NCBI GenBank assembly: GCA_029834535.1
Contig: JAQMWT010000377.1
Location: forward strand, 1 to 64,000
Source of the DNA: Chrysophaeum taylorii
Lineage: Eukaryota; Sar; Pelagophyceae; Pelagomonadales; Pelagomonadaceae
Length of the DNA: 64,000 nucleotides
Direction: 5' to 3'
Part shown: piece after piece, positions 39,849-50,999 of the stretch
How positions within the stretch are numbered: the stretch's first letter is position 1
Layout of the letters: every line of letters begins with the position of its first letter
Translations under genes and position numbers: made by a program
Notes under the pieces: generated by a model
Databases searched by the model: none
Seen by the model: the letters and a program-made list of their open reading frames with translations, nothing else
Told to the model about the DNA's origin: nothing

Positions 39849-40438
39849 TAGGAGCGGTGTCTCTCCGAAGGCCGCCACATGCCGGTGTCGAGCCGCTTGG
39901 TCGTACTGTCCCAGGCGCCGACGACGACGCGTCCGCCGCGGATCCGGGGGAAGGAGGATGAGGAGGGTGACGGTTTGAGGGCGGTGCGGGAATCCCATCC
40001 TTTTTCTTGCTGGGCCTTGGCCTCTTCCTGGCTCGAGAGGGAGTTGGGGTGGACGACGTCGGTCGCGTCGATGACGTGGATCTTGGGCCCCCGGTTCTTA
40101 GCCGGGTTCGACATGGGCGGCAGGACGCCGTACGAGTAGAGCTCGGGGTCCTGGTAGGGCTTGCGGTTGCAGACGTAGGCCTCTATCGAGCCGCCAGAGG
40201 TCACCCGCTTCGGAAATTTGCTCAGCTCCTGCATGTGGAGGCGGTCCTTTTCGAGCGCCTTCAAGGGACTCAACTTGGGCCGGCGGAGCCAGACCTCGCG
40301 CTCGGCGGGCCGCGGAGGCACGAAGTCCGGAGGACAACACATGGCCGACCTGGGAGGCAACAACGAGCCCCCCGAGGACGATGATGATGATGATGTTGTT
40401 GAGGAGGCGGAGGGGGAGGCAGATGTCGTCGTCGTCAT
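39845..40438 (-). CDS. Small Pro/Ser-rich protein of unknown function
   Basis: 197 codons from 40,438; an internal ATG at 40,342 (MCCPPDFVPPRP) may be the real start, since the first 32 residues are Ser/Thr simple sequence. The core is basic and ordered-looking (EREVWLRRPKLSPLKALEKDRLHM; PYQDPELYSYGVLPPMSN; HVIDATDVVHPNS) with a W-D-S-x-T-x-R tail (GAWDSTTKRLDTGMW). I do not recognise it. The stop shares bases with the stop of the phosphatase gene at 39,845-39,848. Confidence 0.5.
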   Translation of the reverse strand: MTTTTSASPSASSTTSSSSSSSGGSLLPPRSAMCCPPDFVPPRPAEREVWLRRPKLSPLKALEKDRLHMQELSKFPKRVTSGGSIEAYVCNRKPYQDPELYSYGVLPPMSNPAKNRGPKIHVIDATDVVHPNSLSSQEEAKAQQEKGWDSRTALKPSPSSSSFPRIRGGRVVVGAWDSTTKRLDTGMWRPSERHRSY

Positions 40439-40547
40439 ATCGTCGTCGTCATATCGTCGTCGTCGTCGTTAAAAACATCCGAATGAAGGAGAAGAAGCTA
40501 AGCGTTGGTGACATCACCAAGTTGAAGGTGCATCACTCGTCCTCGCA

Positions 40548-43500
40548 ATGGTGGTCAAAGGGCTGCGGCTGCTTCGGCGGTACTCGCACCTCGTGGTGTT
40601 GGGGGTAGTGTTCGGGGCGACGGTCGCGGTCGCGACCTGGACCATCTCGCGGCGCGTTGCGCTCGGCGAGATGCAGCACGAGGCCTTGGAGGCGATGGCC
40701 TCGGACCCCGTCGCCTTCGTGATGTACGCGATCGAGATGCCCGAGGCCGTGAGCCCTCTGGGGCTGGACGACGACGCGATGGCGGCACAGGCGCTGCTGA
40801 GCGAGTGGCGGGTCGATCCGAGGGATGACGAGGCGTTTGGGGATCTGTTTATGACGGCGTACGGGCGCTGGTCGCGGACGGCGGCCGTCGACGTTGGCGA
40901 GGTGGCCAGGCGCCACTGCGGGTCGAGGGAGTTCGCGTTGATGGTCAAGGGGAACCGCGACGAGGTGTCGTGTTCGCGGGACGGCGCGACCGTGATGACG
41001 ACGACGAGCAGCTCGTACGTCGAGGAGAGATGGCCGTTGGATCCGGCGAGCTGTCGCGCGGGCTTCTTCGCCGACGAGCGCGGCCGCGCGAGGCCCTCGC
41101 CCTCGGGGACCTTTAGCGTCGAGGGCCAGTCGTGCTTGGTTTTGTGCGCGCGCGGAAGCATGTGCAACGCCTCCAAGCTCGTCGGGGATCGGTGCGAGTA
41201 CCCGTACGGCGCGGCGAACGGCCGCGACGTCGACCCCGACGTCGGCGCGTGCCCGGGCGCGCAACACCTCACGCTCTGTCCCGAGGGATACTACTGTCCC
41301 ACCCCCATCGACATCCACCCGTGCCCTCCCAGTTTTTTTTGCCCCAAGGGCACCGACGAGCCCATCGCGTGCCCGCGCCTCCTCGCGCGCTGCCCCGAGC
41401 CCGGGCTCGCGCGGCCTCGGTACTACTACCGATCGTCGTTCGTCTCCGGGCTGTTGGTCTTCGGCGTCGCGTGCTGGTGGAGCCGCCTCGAGGTCTGGTC
41501 TCGCCGCAAACGCCACCGCCTCGGCGTGCTCGTCGGGGACGACGCCGCCGCCGTGTTGGATTTTTTGTGGCGCTGGCGGCGACGCAACCGCGGCTGTCGC
41601 TGTTTGCTGAGCAGCCGGCGGCGCGTCGCCGCGTGGGTCCTGCCGCCGGGAGGACAAAAAAAGGTGGTGGTGGAAGAAGAAGAAGAAGAAGAAGACCACC
41701 GGGTGTCGCCGCTCGTCGACGTGAGCTTCCGGGGCCTCGGGCTCGTGCTGGCCGACGGGACGGTGGCCGTCGAGAACGCGAGCGGCGAGTGTCGCGCGGG
41801 CAGAGTGACGGCGCTGTTCGGACCGACCGGCAGCGGCAAGTCGTGCCTTCTCCAGCTCCTGGCGGGGCGGCTCCCGGCTGCGGCCTTGTCGCGGCGCGGG
41901 GTCGTGCGGCTGAACGGCGTCGACGCGCGGCGCGTCCCGAGGAGCCACGTCCTCGCGACTCTGGTCCCGCAGTCGGACGCGGCGCTCGTCGCTTGGTTCA
42001 CCGTCGACGAAACGCTCAGGTTTTACGCGGCCATCCGTGGCCAGCCCGAACACCGCGTCTCGAGGGTCATCGCTGATATGGGCTTGGCTCCCATCGCGAA
42101 CGCGCGCGTCGGTCGCGGCGGCCTGGGCGCCGACCGCGGCCTGAGCGGCGGCGAGCGCAAGCGCGTCTCCGTCGCGATCGAGCTGGTTGCCGTCCGGTCG
42201 ATCCTCTACCTCGACGAGCCCACGAGCGGCCTCGACTCCAAGACGGGCCTTTTGGTCGTCGCCGCGCTCCGGGCGGCCGCGAACCGCGGCGTCTGCGTCG
42301 TCTCGGTCCTCCATCAGCCGGGCGTCCGCGTCTGGCGCTGCGTCGACGATTGCGTCGTCGTCGCGACCGAGGGACGCGTCGCCTACGTCGGACCCGCGGC
42401 CGACGCCCCCGCCTTCTTTTTCGAAAAGCGCCGCCGCCGTTCCACACCACCCCCAGCCGCCGACGACGTTTCGCCCGCCGAATTCGTGATCGACGCGGTC
42501 TCGGAGGATGACGGCGTCGAGGTTGATTTTTTTTCGTCGGACGACGACGACGACGACGACCTCCTCGACTACGACGCGCGGAACGCGGCGGCCGCGAGCC
42601 TCGCGGCGAGCTGCAGTCTCGCGACCGAGCGATCCTGGTGGTCGCAGACCGGATTCTTCGGCCTCCGGTGTGCTTTGGAAGTCTGGCGCCACGCGGAGGA
42701 CCTCGCGTACGACGTCGTCGTCCACGGCGCGGCCGGCGCGCTCGTCGGCGCCTTGTACCCTCGCTTCGACTTGCGCGAGTCCCAACAGGTCGGCTTCGTC
42801 GTCCAACTCAGCCTCGGCTTCACCATCTCCATATCCTCGGCCCGCGTCTTCGGCGCCGACAGAGAAACGGCCTGGCGCGAGCTCTCGACGGCGGGCGGCA
42901 TGGGCCTCCGCCCGACGGCCTACTTTGCCGCCAAACTCGCCGTCGTCGATCTCCCCCGCCTCGCGCTCCTCGTCGCCGTCTACCTCGCCTCCTGGTACCC
43001 CGCGGCATCCCCTCCCCTCCGCTCGGGCGGCTTCGACGCCTACTACCTCCCGTGCTTGGCCGCCTCCTTCGCCGCCGCGGGAGCCGCCCACGCCCTCAAC
43101 ATCGCCCAAGACCCCAAGACGGCGCAGCTCTCGACCGTCGCCTTCCTCGTCGCCAGCGCCGTCTGCTCGGGCGTCGCCCCCACGCTTCGCGACCTCCGAA
43201 AACGCCTCACCGCCGTGCCCGCCAAGGGCCTCGCCTGGGCCTCCTACTCGCGCTGGCTCGTCGAGGCCCTCTTTTCCGCCAACATCGCCCACCTCGCCAC
43301 CGCCTGGCACTTTCCCCCAAAGCTCTACAAAAACCCCAAGAGCGAGTCCACGCTCCTCCACCTCGTCCTCTTCGACTACGACGCCAAATCCGCGAACCTC
43401 GACGCGGCAATTCTCGTCTTCCTGGGCTTGGCCTTCCGCCTCCTCGCCCTCGCCGCTCTCTTCCTGACCAATCGCGGCCGCATGGGCCTCCGGCCCCTCG

Positions 43501-43871
43501 TCTGTCGCGACGACCCAAAGACGAAACAAAGCGAGGACCACCGCCACCGAAGTCTCGCTTCGAATTCTTCTTCTCTCTCCTCCTCCTCCTCGGAGGCCAC
43601 CAGTCTTCTGTGCCGCGCGACCCGGCGAGTCCCGACCTCCAACCCGCTCGCCTTGAACGCCGCGAAGAGATTTTTCTTTCGCCTGCCCAAAAAGACCACT
43701 CCCCTCGCCCGCGACTACTACTACTACGCGGCCGTCGATCGAGACGGCGGCGACACTCCGCTCGTCGCCCCCGCGTCGTCCACTTCCGGCCGCCCCCAAC
43801 AACAACAACAACAACAACAATCCGCTTCTTCGGCCGACATCGAAATTCCACCTCACCACCACTTGATTTGA
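40548..43871 (+). CDS. ABCG half-transporter with Cys-rich extracellular domain (plant ABCG24/28-like)
   Basis: 1,107 codons. Order: an N-terminal signal anchor (VVLGVVFGATVAVATW), then a Cys-rich luminal domain (GSMCNAS..., LCPEGYYCP, CPPSFFCPKGTDEP; residues about 170-290), a helix, and a basic linker. The ATPase follows: Walker A GPTGSGKSC (about 426), signature LSGGERKR (about 529), Walker B LYLDEPTSGLDS (about 551) and the switch His in VLHQPGVRVW. The membrane domain has about six helices. The same domain order (Cys-rich region, nucleotide-binding domain, membrane domain) occurs in plant and oomycete ABCG24/28-type proteins, which export lipids or cell-wall material. A Glu tract lies at about residues 376-383. 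The C-terminal tail is Ser/Arg-rich with a (CAA)n Gln tract at 43,799-43,819. Confidence 0.88.
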   Translation: MVVKGLRLLRRYSHLVVLGVVFGATVAVATWTISRRVALGEMQHEALEAMASDPVAFVMYAIEMPEAVSPLGLDDDAMAAQALLSEWRVDPRDDEAFGDLFMTAYGRWSRTAAVDVGEVARRHCGSREFALMVKGNRDEVSCSRDGATVMTTTSSSYVEERWPLDPASCRAGFFADERGRARPSPSGTFSVEGQSCLVLCARGSMCNASKLVGDRCEYPYGAANGRDVDPDVGACPGAQHLTLCPEGYYCPTPIDIHPCPPSFFCPKGTDEPIACPRLLARCPEPGLARPRYYYRSSFVSGLLVFGVACWWSRLEVWSRRKRHRLGVLVGDDAAAVLDFLWRWRRRNRGCRCLLSSRRRVAAWVLPPGGQKKVVVEEEEEEEDHRVSPLVDVSFRGLGLVLADGTVAVENASGECRAGRVTALFGPTGSGKSCLLQLLAGRLPAAALSRRGVVRLNGVDARRVPRSHVLATLVPQSDAALVAWFTVDETLRFYAAIRGQPEHRVSRVIADMGLAPIANARVGRGGLGADRGLSGGERKRVSVAIELVAVRSILYLDEPTSGLDSKTGLLVVAALRAAANRGVCVVSVLHQPGVRVWRCVDDCVVVATEGRVAYVGPAADAPAFFFEKRRRRSTPPPAADDVSPAEFVIDAVSEDDGVEVDFFSSDDDDDDDLLDYDARNAAAASLAASCSLATERSWWSQTGFFGLRCALEVWRHAEDLAYDVVVHGAAGALVGALYPRFDLRESQQVGFVVQLSLGFTISISSARVFGADRETAWRELSTAGGMGLRPTAYFAAKLAVVDLPRLALLVAVYLASWYPAASPPLRSGGFDAYYLPCLAASFAAAGAAHALNIAQDPKTAQLSTVAFLVASAVCSGVAPTLRDLRKRLTAVPAKGLAWASYSRWLVEALFSANIAHLATAWHFPPKLYKNPKSESTLLHLVLFDYDAKSANLDAAILVFLGLAFRLLALAALFLTNRGRMGLRPLVCRDDPKTKQSEDHRHRSLASNSSSLSSSSSEATSLLCRATRRVPTSNPLALNAAKRFFFRLPKKTTPLARDYYYYAAVDRDGGDTPLVAPASSTSGRPQQQQQQQQSASSADIEIPPHHHLI

Positions 43872-44600
43872 CACTTGATGATATGACATTTGATGATATG
43901 CCATTTGATGATGACATTTGATGATACTTGATACCCCCTTCTCCGGCGGCTTCTTCTTCTTGCTTCGCGACACTGGTTCGTTCGTAAAATGCACTAATAA
44001 TAATAATAATATGTCTCGCGCGCTCTCGTTGAATTTCTTTTGCGGTGGTGTGTCGCCATGTCTGCCTGCATCTACATGGTGGTGGTGATCATCCAAGATG
44101 AGTCCTAACCCTGCGATCGCTAACCGCCTGGTTGCGATGGAGGACGGCGGCGCCTAACGCGCTTTTGCTCCCTGCGGCGGCCCCGGCCGTCCCGGAGTGA
44201 GACGGTGCCTGCTCGCCTCCCGGGCTGGCCGGTTAGCAGCACCCGGGAAAAAAGTCCGCGCTGGGATGGGGTTCGCGCGGTTGAGCAGCAGAACGCGACG
44301 GACAGGTCGATTGTTTGTGGACCAACACGTTCGCGGCGGCCTGCGACGTTTTCGCACGACCTCGCACAAGACCGTGTGAAGTGGCGGTCCGCCATCAACA
44401 CTCCTCGACCCTCGTCTCTGCCCCAACTGCGTGATTTATTTCGCTCTGAGATCCCGTACCGGCTCCTGCCGGTCCGGCCTGGCTCCCATGCTCGGGAGAG
44501 GTCTTTGAAGTTCGTTAGTTAGATCATCGTACGTATCATCCATCTCTGGTGTCGGATATTTTTTTTTTTTTTTTACTCGAGGACCTTTTTTATTTATACA
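43872..44600. other. Non-coding GC-rich block with unassigned structure
   Basis: It starts with an ATTTGATGATATG repeat (about 43,865-43,932) and an (AAT)n run near 43,997-44,010. From about 44,120 to 44,520 it is GC-rich, with several possible hairpins (CCGGCTCCTGCCGG near 44,459). At 44,490-44,511 the motif GCTCGGGAGAGGTC followed by TTTGAAGT is the near-reverse complement of the last 20 bases of the window. A T run lies at about 44,560-44,573. No coding or known RNA family could be matched. Confidence 0.4.
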
Positions 44601-44631
44601 ACAGTCCTAACTACTAATCGACAGATGTTTG

Positions 44632-45885
44632 CACAGGGGTATATATAGCCCCGGGCACTCGCACACGCCAGGACCGGCATTCCTACCCTCACCTTTTGGT
44701 TATGGGCCCTTAAAGCGCTCGAGGTGGATCGCGCGTTCGAATCCGCCCCACCGCTGCGCCGCAAGGAGTGTGTGAGTGCCGAGTGCCTTCGAAGCAGTTG
44801 CCATCGCCAACTGCTGGAGCCCCGTCGTCTAGCACACACACTAGACCCCCCTCATCTGGTCGCTTTCACTTACCAGGACCGGGTTTTCATCTCCAACGCA
44901 GATGTTCATCTTAAGCAGATGGCGTCGTCGTCGTCTGCTGGGTCCCCACCGTCTCGCATACACATACATGCTTGACTCGCCCCAGATGTTCACGTTTCAC
45001 TATGATGGGGAAGCACAGGGGTATATATAGCCCCGGCGGGCACTCGCGCACACCAGGACCGGCATTCCTACCCTCACCTTTTGAGGAATGCCGGTCCTGG
45101 TGTGCGCGAGTGCCCGCCGGGGCTATATATACCCCTGTGCTTCCCCATCATAGTGAAACGTGAACATCTGGGGCGAGTCAAGCATGTATGTGTATGCGAG
45201 ACGATGGGGACCCAGCAGACGACGACGCCATCTGCTTAAGATGAACACCCGGTCCTGGTAAGTGAAAGCGCCCAGATGAGGGGGGTCTAGTGTTTGTGCT
45301 AGACGATGGGGCTCCAGGGGTTGGCGACGGCAACTGCTTCGTAGACACTCACACACTCCTTGCGGCGCAGCGGTGGAGCGGATTCGAACGCGCGAACCAC
45401 CTCGAGCGCTTTAAGGGCCCATAACCAAAAGGTGAGGGTAGGAACACAGGGGTATATATAGCCCCGGGCACTCGCACACACCAGGACCGGCATTCCAACC
45501 CTCACCTTTTGGTTATGGGCCCTTAAAGCGCTCGAGGTGGATCGCGCGTTCGAATCCGCTCCACCGCTGCGCCGCAAGGAGTGTGTGAGTGTCTACGAAG
45601 CAGTTGCCGTCGCCAACTGCTGGAGCCCCATCGTCTAGCACAAACACTAGACCCCCCTCATCTGGGCGCTTTCACTTACCAGGACCGGGTGTTCATCTCC
45701 GACGCAGATGTTCATCTTAAGCAGAGGGCGTCGTCGTCTGCTGGGTCCCCATCGTCTCGCATACACATACATGCTTGACTCGCCCCAGATGTTCACGTTT
45801 CACTATGATGGGGAAGCACAGGGGTATATATAGCCCCGGGCACTCGCACACACCAGGACCGGCATTCCAACCCACACCTTTTGGT
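44632..45885. repeat. Foldback of TATA-headed ~385-bp cassettes (plus, minus, plus)
   Basis: Three cassettes begin with CACAGGGGTATATATAGCCC. The first (plus) is 44,632-45,012, followed by a repeated head to about 45,080. The second is inverted at 45,084-45,446. The third (plus) is 45,444-45,826, again followed by a head. Left arm 44,680-45,069 and right arm 45,084-45,443 form a long inverted repeat with a 14-bp spacer; the arms match closely apart from short deletions. Each cassette carries potential hairpins: GTCTAG...CTAGAC, CAGTTG...CAACTG, GGTGGA...TCCACC. It also contains GTTCGAATC, like a Pol III B box. No frame is conserved, so a structured RNA, a tRNA-like SINE or a foldback element are all open. 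Confidence 0.75.
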
Positions 45886-48800
45886 TTGTCTGTCTGTCTG
45901 TTTGTTTGTTTGTCTGTTTGTCCCTCGATTTAGGGTAAGGATCGGGTAGGCGCGAGAGTAAGGATCAGGTAGGTGCGAGAGCCAGACAGTGATCCTCCAA
46001 GCCGTCTACGGCGACCTCGCAGACTATTTCCACGAGCCGCGGCGGCTCTTTCAGCGCGCCATTCTCACGCCCCGTCGAAACGATGTTGTCGATGCTGACA
46101 ACGCCGCGCGCATGACCGCGGCCTTTTTTTCCCGGAGACGAGGCGTCGGAGTTCTTTTCGGCCGACTAGGTTGGATCGGAAGACGACGCCTCGCTCTTTA
46201 CAGTCGAGTTTTTAACTCCCTGACAAGCAACGGCATGCTGACTTTGATCGCGAGCTTAAAGTCTTCGCAACCTCGACCCGTCGCACGGCCACTGCAACGG
46301 TACCAGATACATGATCGATCGTGTCCTGTCACCGAGGCTCCTCCAACCTGTATCCCTCAAGCCCCACCGACGCCAAACGATCAACAAGAGCCAGAGGCAG
46401 ACGCCCCGCAAGGTCGGCGTCCTTTTGCCCAAGCCTGTCTTCTGCCACGTCCAGCTCTACGTGGCTCTCTGTCGATCGGCAACCCCGAGGATATCCTCTT
46501 CTGAGTCGACGACTCCACCCTACCCCACACGTGCTGCGCAATACCGATAAGCACCCTCCCGGCGTCTACACGCGCACGGTAGGTGAACTTACTGGGACCA
46601 GGTGAACTTACTGGGACCAGGTGAACATACTGGGGTTTTCAGAGTAAAGTTTTTAGAGTAAACTCAAAGGTTGGCGGCGCGTGCGGATCAAAGCAGCTTA
46701 GATTGGCGGAGGCGAGAGCGACGAGCTCGAAGGAGTGGGTGTGAGCTAGGTGAACTTACTGACCAGGTGAACTTATATGAAACTTACTGGGATTAGGTGA
46801 ACTTACTGGGGTTAGAGATTGGGACTAGGTGAACTTACTGGCCTGCACTTGTCCTAACTACTAATCGACAGATGTTTGTCTGTTTGTTTGTTTGTCCCTC
46901 GATTTAGGGTAAGGATCAGGTAGGCGCGAGAGTAAGGATCAGGTAGGCGCGAGAGCCAGACAGTGATCCTCCAAGCCGTCTACGGCGACCTCGCAGACTA
47001 TTTCCACGACCCGCGGCGGCTCTTTCAGCGCGCCATTCTCACGCCCCGTCGAAACGATGTTGTCGATGCTGACAACGCGCGCATGACCGCGGCCTTTTTT
47101 TCCCGGAGACGAGGCGTCGGAGTTCTTTTCGGCTGACTAGGTTGGGTCGGAAGACGACGCCTCGCTCTTTACAGTAGAGTTTTCAACTCCCTGACAACCA
47201 ACGGCATGCTGACTTTGATCGCGAGCTTAAAGTCTTCGCAACCTCGACCCGTCGCACGGCCACTGCAACGGTACCAGATACATGATCGATCGTGTCGTGT
47301 CACCGAGGCTCCTCCAACCTGTATCCCTTAAGGCCCGCCTACGCCAAACGATCAACAAGAGCCAGGGCCAGACGCCCCGCGAGGTCGGCGTCCTCTTGCC
47401 CAAGCCCGTCTTCTGCCACGTCCAGCTCTACGTGGCTCTCTGTCGATCGGCAACCCCGAGGATATACTCATCTGGGTCGACGACTCCACCCTACTCCACA
47501 CGTGCTGCGCAATACCGATAAGCCCCCCCGGCGTCTACACGCGCACTGTAGGTGAACTTATTGGGACCAGGTGAACTTACTGGGGTTGGAGATTGGGACT
47601 AGGTGAGCTGAGTGACCAGGTGAAACTGGGACCAGGTGAACATACTGGGGCTTTTAGAGTAAAGGGTTTTTAGAGTAAACTCAAAGGTTGGCGGCGCGTG
47701 CGGATCAAAGCAGCTTAGATTGGCGGAAGCGAGAGCGACGAGCTCAAAGGAGTTGGTGTGAGCTAGGTGAACTTACTGACCAGGTGAACTTATATGAAAC
47801 TTACTGGGATTAGGTGAACTTACTGGGGTTAGAGATTGGGACTAGGTGAACTTACTGGCCTGCACTTGTTAAATCCTAACTACTAATCGACAGATGTTTG
47901 TCTGTCTGTCTGTCTGTCTGTTTGTCCCTCGATTTAGGGTAAGGATCAGGTAGGCGCGAGAGTAAGGATCAGGTAGGCGCGAGAGCCAGACAGTGATCCT
48001 CCAAGCCGTCTACGGCGACCTCGCAGACTATTTCCACGACCCGCGGCGGCTCTTTCAGCGCGCCATTCTCACGCCCCGTCGAAACGATGTTGTCGATGCT
48101 GACAACGCGCGCATGACCGCGGCCTTTTTTTCCCGGAGACGAGGCGTCGGAGTTCTTTTCGGCCGACTAGGTTGGGTCGGAAGACGACGCCTCGCTCTTT
48201 ACAGTCGAGTTTTCAACTCCCTGACAACCAACGGCATGCTGACTTTGATCGCGAGCTTAAAGTCTTCGCAACCTCGACCCGTCGCACGGCCACTGCAACG
48301 GTACCAGATACATGATCGATCGTGTCGTTGTCACCGAGGCTCCTCCAACCTGTATCCCTTAAGGCCCGCCGACGCCAAACGATCAACAAGAGCCAGGGCA
48401 GACGCCCCGCGAGGTCGGCGTCCTCTTGCCCAAGCCCGTCTTCTGCCACGTCCAGCTCTACGTGGCTCTCTGTCGATCGGCATCCCCGAGGATATACTCA
48501 TCTGGGTCGACGACTCCACCCTACTCCACACGTGCTGCGCAATACCGATAAGCCCCCTCACGGCGTCTACATGCGCACTGTAGGTGAACTTATTGGGACC
48601 AGGTGAACTTACTGGGGTTGGAGATTGGGACTAGGTGAGCTGAGTGACCAGGTGAAACTGGGACCAGGAGAACATACTGGGGCTTTTAGAGTAAAGGGTT
48701 TTTAGAGTAAACTCAAAGGTTGGCGGCGCGTGCGGATCAAAGCAGCTTAGATTGGCGGAGGCGAGAGCGACGAGCTCAAAGGAGTTGGTGTGAGCTAGGT

Positions 48801-50999
48801 GAACTTACTGACCAGGTGAACTTATATGAAACTTACTGGGATTAGGTGAACTTACTGGGGTTAGAGATTGGGACTAGGTGAACTTACTGGCCTGCACTTG
48901 TTAAATCCTAACTACTAATCGACAGATGTTTGTCTGTCTGTCTGTCTGTCTGTTTGTCCCTCTATTTAGGGTAAGGATCAGATAGACGCGAGAGTAAGGA
49001 TCAGGTAGGCGCGAGAGCCAGACAGTGATCCTCCAAGCCGTCTACGGCGACCTCGCAGACTGTTTCCACGACCCGCGGCGGCTCTTTCAGCGCGCCATTC
49101 TCACGCCCCGTCGAAACGATGTTGTCGACGCTGACAACGCGCGCATGACCGCGGCCTTTTTTTCCCGGAGACGAGGCGTCGGAGTTCTTTTCGGCCGACT
49201 AGGTTGGGTCGGAAGACGACGCCTCGCTCTCAAGAGTCGAGTTTTGAACTCACTGACAACCAACGGCATGCTGACTTTGATCGCGAGCTTAAAGTCTTCG
49301 CAACCTCGACCCGTCGCACGGCCACTGCAACGGTACCAGATACATGATCGATCGTGTCGTGTCACCGAGGCTCCTCCAACCTGTATCCCTTAAGGCCCGC
49401 CTACGCCAAACGATCAACAAGAGCCAGGGCCAGACGCCCCGCGAGGTCGGCGTCCTCTTGCCCAAGCCCGTCTTCTGCCACGTCCAGCTCTACGTGGCTC
49501 TCTGTCGATCGGCATCCCCGAGGATATACTCATCTGGGTCGACGACTCCACCCTACTCCACACGTGCTGCGCAATACCGATAAGCCCCCTCCCGGCGTCT
49601 ACACGCGCACTGTAGGTGAACTTACTGGGACCAGGTGAACTTACTGGGGTTGGAGATTGGGACTAGGTGAGCTGAGTGACCAGGTGAAACTGGGACCAGG
49701 AGAACATACTGGGGCTTTTAGAGTAAAGGGTTTTTAGAGTAAACTCAAAGGTTGGCGGCGCGTGCGGATCAAAGCAGCTTAGATTGGCGGAGGCGAGAGC
49801 GACGAGCTCAAAGGAGTTGGTGTGAGCTAGGTGAACTTACTGACCAGGTGAACTTATATGAAACTTACTGGGATTAGGTGAACTTACTGGGGTTAGAGAT
49901 TGGGACTAGGTGAACTTACTGGCCTGCACTTGTTAAATCCTAACTACTAATCGACAGATGTTTGTCTGTCTGTCTGTCTGTCTGTTTGTCCCTCTATTTA
50001 GGGTAAGGATCAGATAGACGCGAGAGTAAGGATCAGGTAGGCGCGAGAGCCAGACAGTGATCCTCCAAGCCGTCTACGGCGACCTCGCAGACTGTTTCCA
50101 CGACCCGCGGCGGCTCTTTCAGCGCGCCATTCTCACGCCCCGTCGAAACGATGTTGTCGATGCTGACAACGCGCGCATGACCGCGGCCTTTTTTTCCCGG
50201 AGACGAGGCGTCGGAGTTCTTTTCGGCCGACTAGGTTGGGTCGGAAGACGACGCCTCGCTCTCAAGAGTCGAGTTTTGAACTCACTGACAACCAACGGCA
50301 TGCTGACTTTGATCGCGAGCTTAAAGTCTTCGCAACCTCGACCCGTCGCACGGCCACTGCAACGGTACCAGATACATGATCGATCGTGTCGTTGTCACCG
50401 AGGCTCCTTCAACCTGTATCCCTTGAGGCCCGCCGACGCCAAACGATCACCAAGAGCCAGGGCCTGACGCCCCGCGAGGTCGGCGTCCTCTAGGCGAAGC
50501 CCGTCTTCTGCCACGTCCAGCTCTACGTGGCTCTCTGTCGATCGGCAACCCCGAGAATATGCTCTTCTGAGTCGACGACTCCACCCTACCCCACACGTGC
50601 TGCGCAATACCGATAAGCCCCCTCCCGGCGTCTACACGCGCACTGTAGGTGAACTTACTGGGACCAGGTGAACTTACTGGAACCAGGTGAACTTACTAGG
50701 GTTAGAGATTGGGACAATGTGAACTAAGTGACCAGGTGAACTTACTGAGACCAAGTGAGCTTACTGGGGGTTTTAGAGTAAACTCAAAGGTTAGCGGCGT
50801 GTGCGGATCAAAGCAGCTTATATTGGCGGGGGTGAGAGCGACGAGTTCAAAGGAGAGTGGGGTGAGTGGATGTGAGCACGAGTGGGTTTACGCCGAATTT
50901 ACTGAGGTTAGAGATTGGGACTAGGTGAACTTAACGGGATCAGGTGAACTTACTGGGGTTAGAGATTGGGACTAGGTGAACTTACTGGCCTGCACTTGT
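45886..50999 (+). repeat. Five head-to-tail ~1-kb units carrying Helitron/PIF1 helicase fragments
   Basis: Unit starts are near 45,886, 46,852, 47,874, 48,906 and 49,938. The last three step by exactly 1,032 bp. From the second unit on, each opens with TCCTAACTACTAATCGACAG and a (TGTC)n run, then the twice-repeated leader GTAAGGATCAGGTAGGCGCG. A helicase fragment follows (FQRAILTPRRNDVVDADNARM), then a stretch that no longer keeps frame, and then the C-terminal PIF1/Helitron motif region (TINKSQGQTPREVGVLLPK, then VQLYVALCRS, cf. QLYVALSR). The 3' third has many AGGTGAACTTACTGG copies. The copies are nearly identical, so the array is young, yet no unit has a whole helicase. Rolling-circle amplification or unequal exchange could make it. 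Confidence 0.85.

Noticed and set aside
40533-44096. 1,187-codon open frame on the minus strand
   Set aside because: It lies antisense to the ABCG transporter, whose motifs are unmistakable. High GC with third-position bias leaves long antisense frames open; the translation is low-complexity with no domain.
44150-44520. SRP RNA or RNase P RNA
   Set aside because: Short stretches look similar (AGTCCGCGC; ACAGGTCG) but the order and surrounding helices do not match either family.
44690-44770. tRNA gene in the TATA cassette because of GTTCGAATC
   Set aside because: The T-arm stem does not pair (about three pairs only) and no acceptor or anticodon arm can be drawn. At best it is a degenerate tRNA-like SINE promoter.
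45886-50999. CRISPR array or rDNA array
   Set aside because: Units of about 1 kb with helicase-like coding fragments and no short spacer-repeat structure. No rRNA signatures are present.
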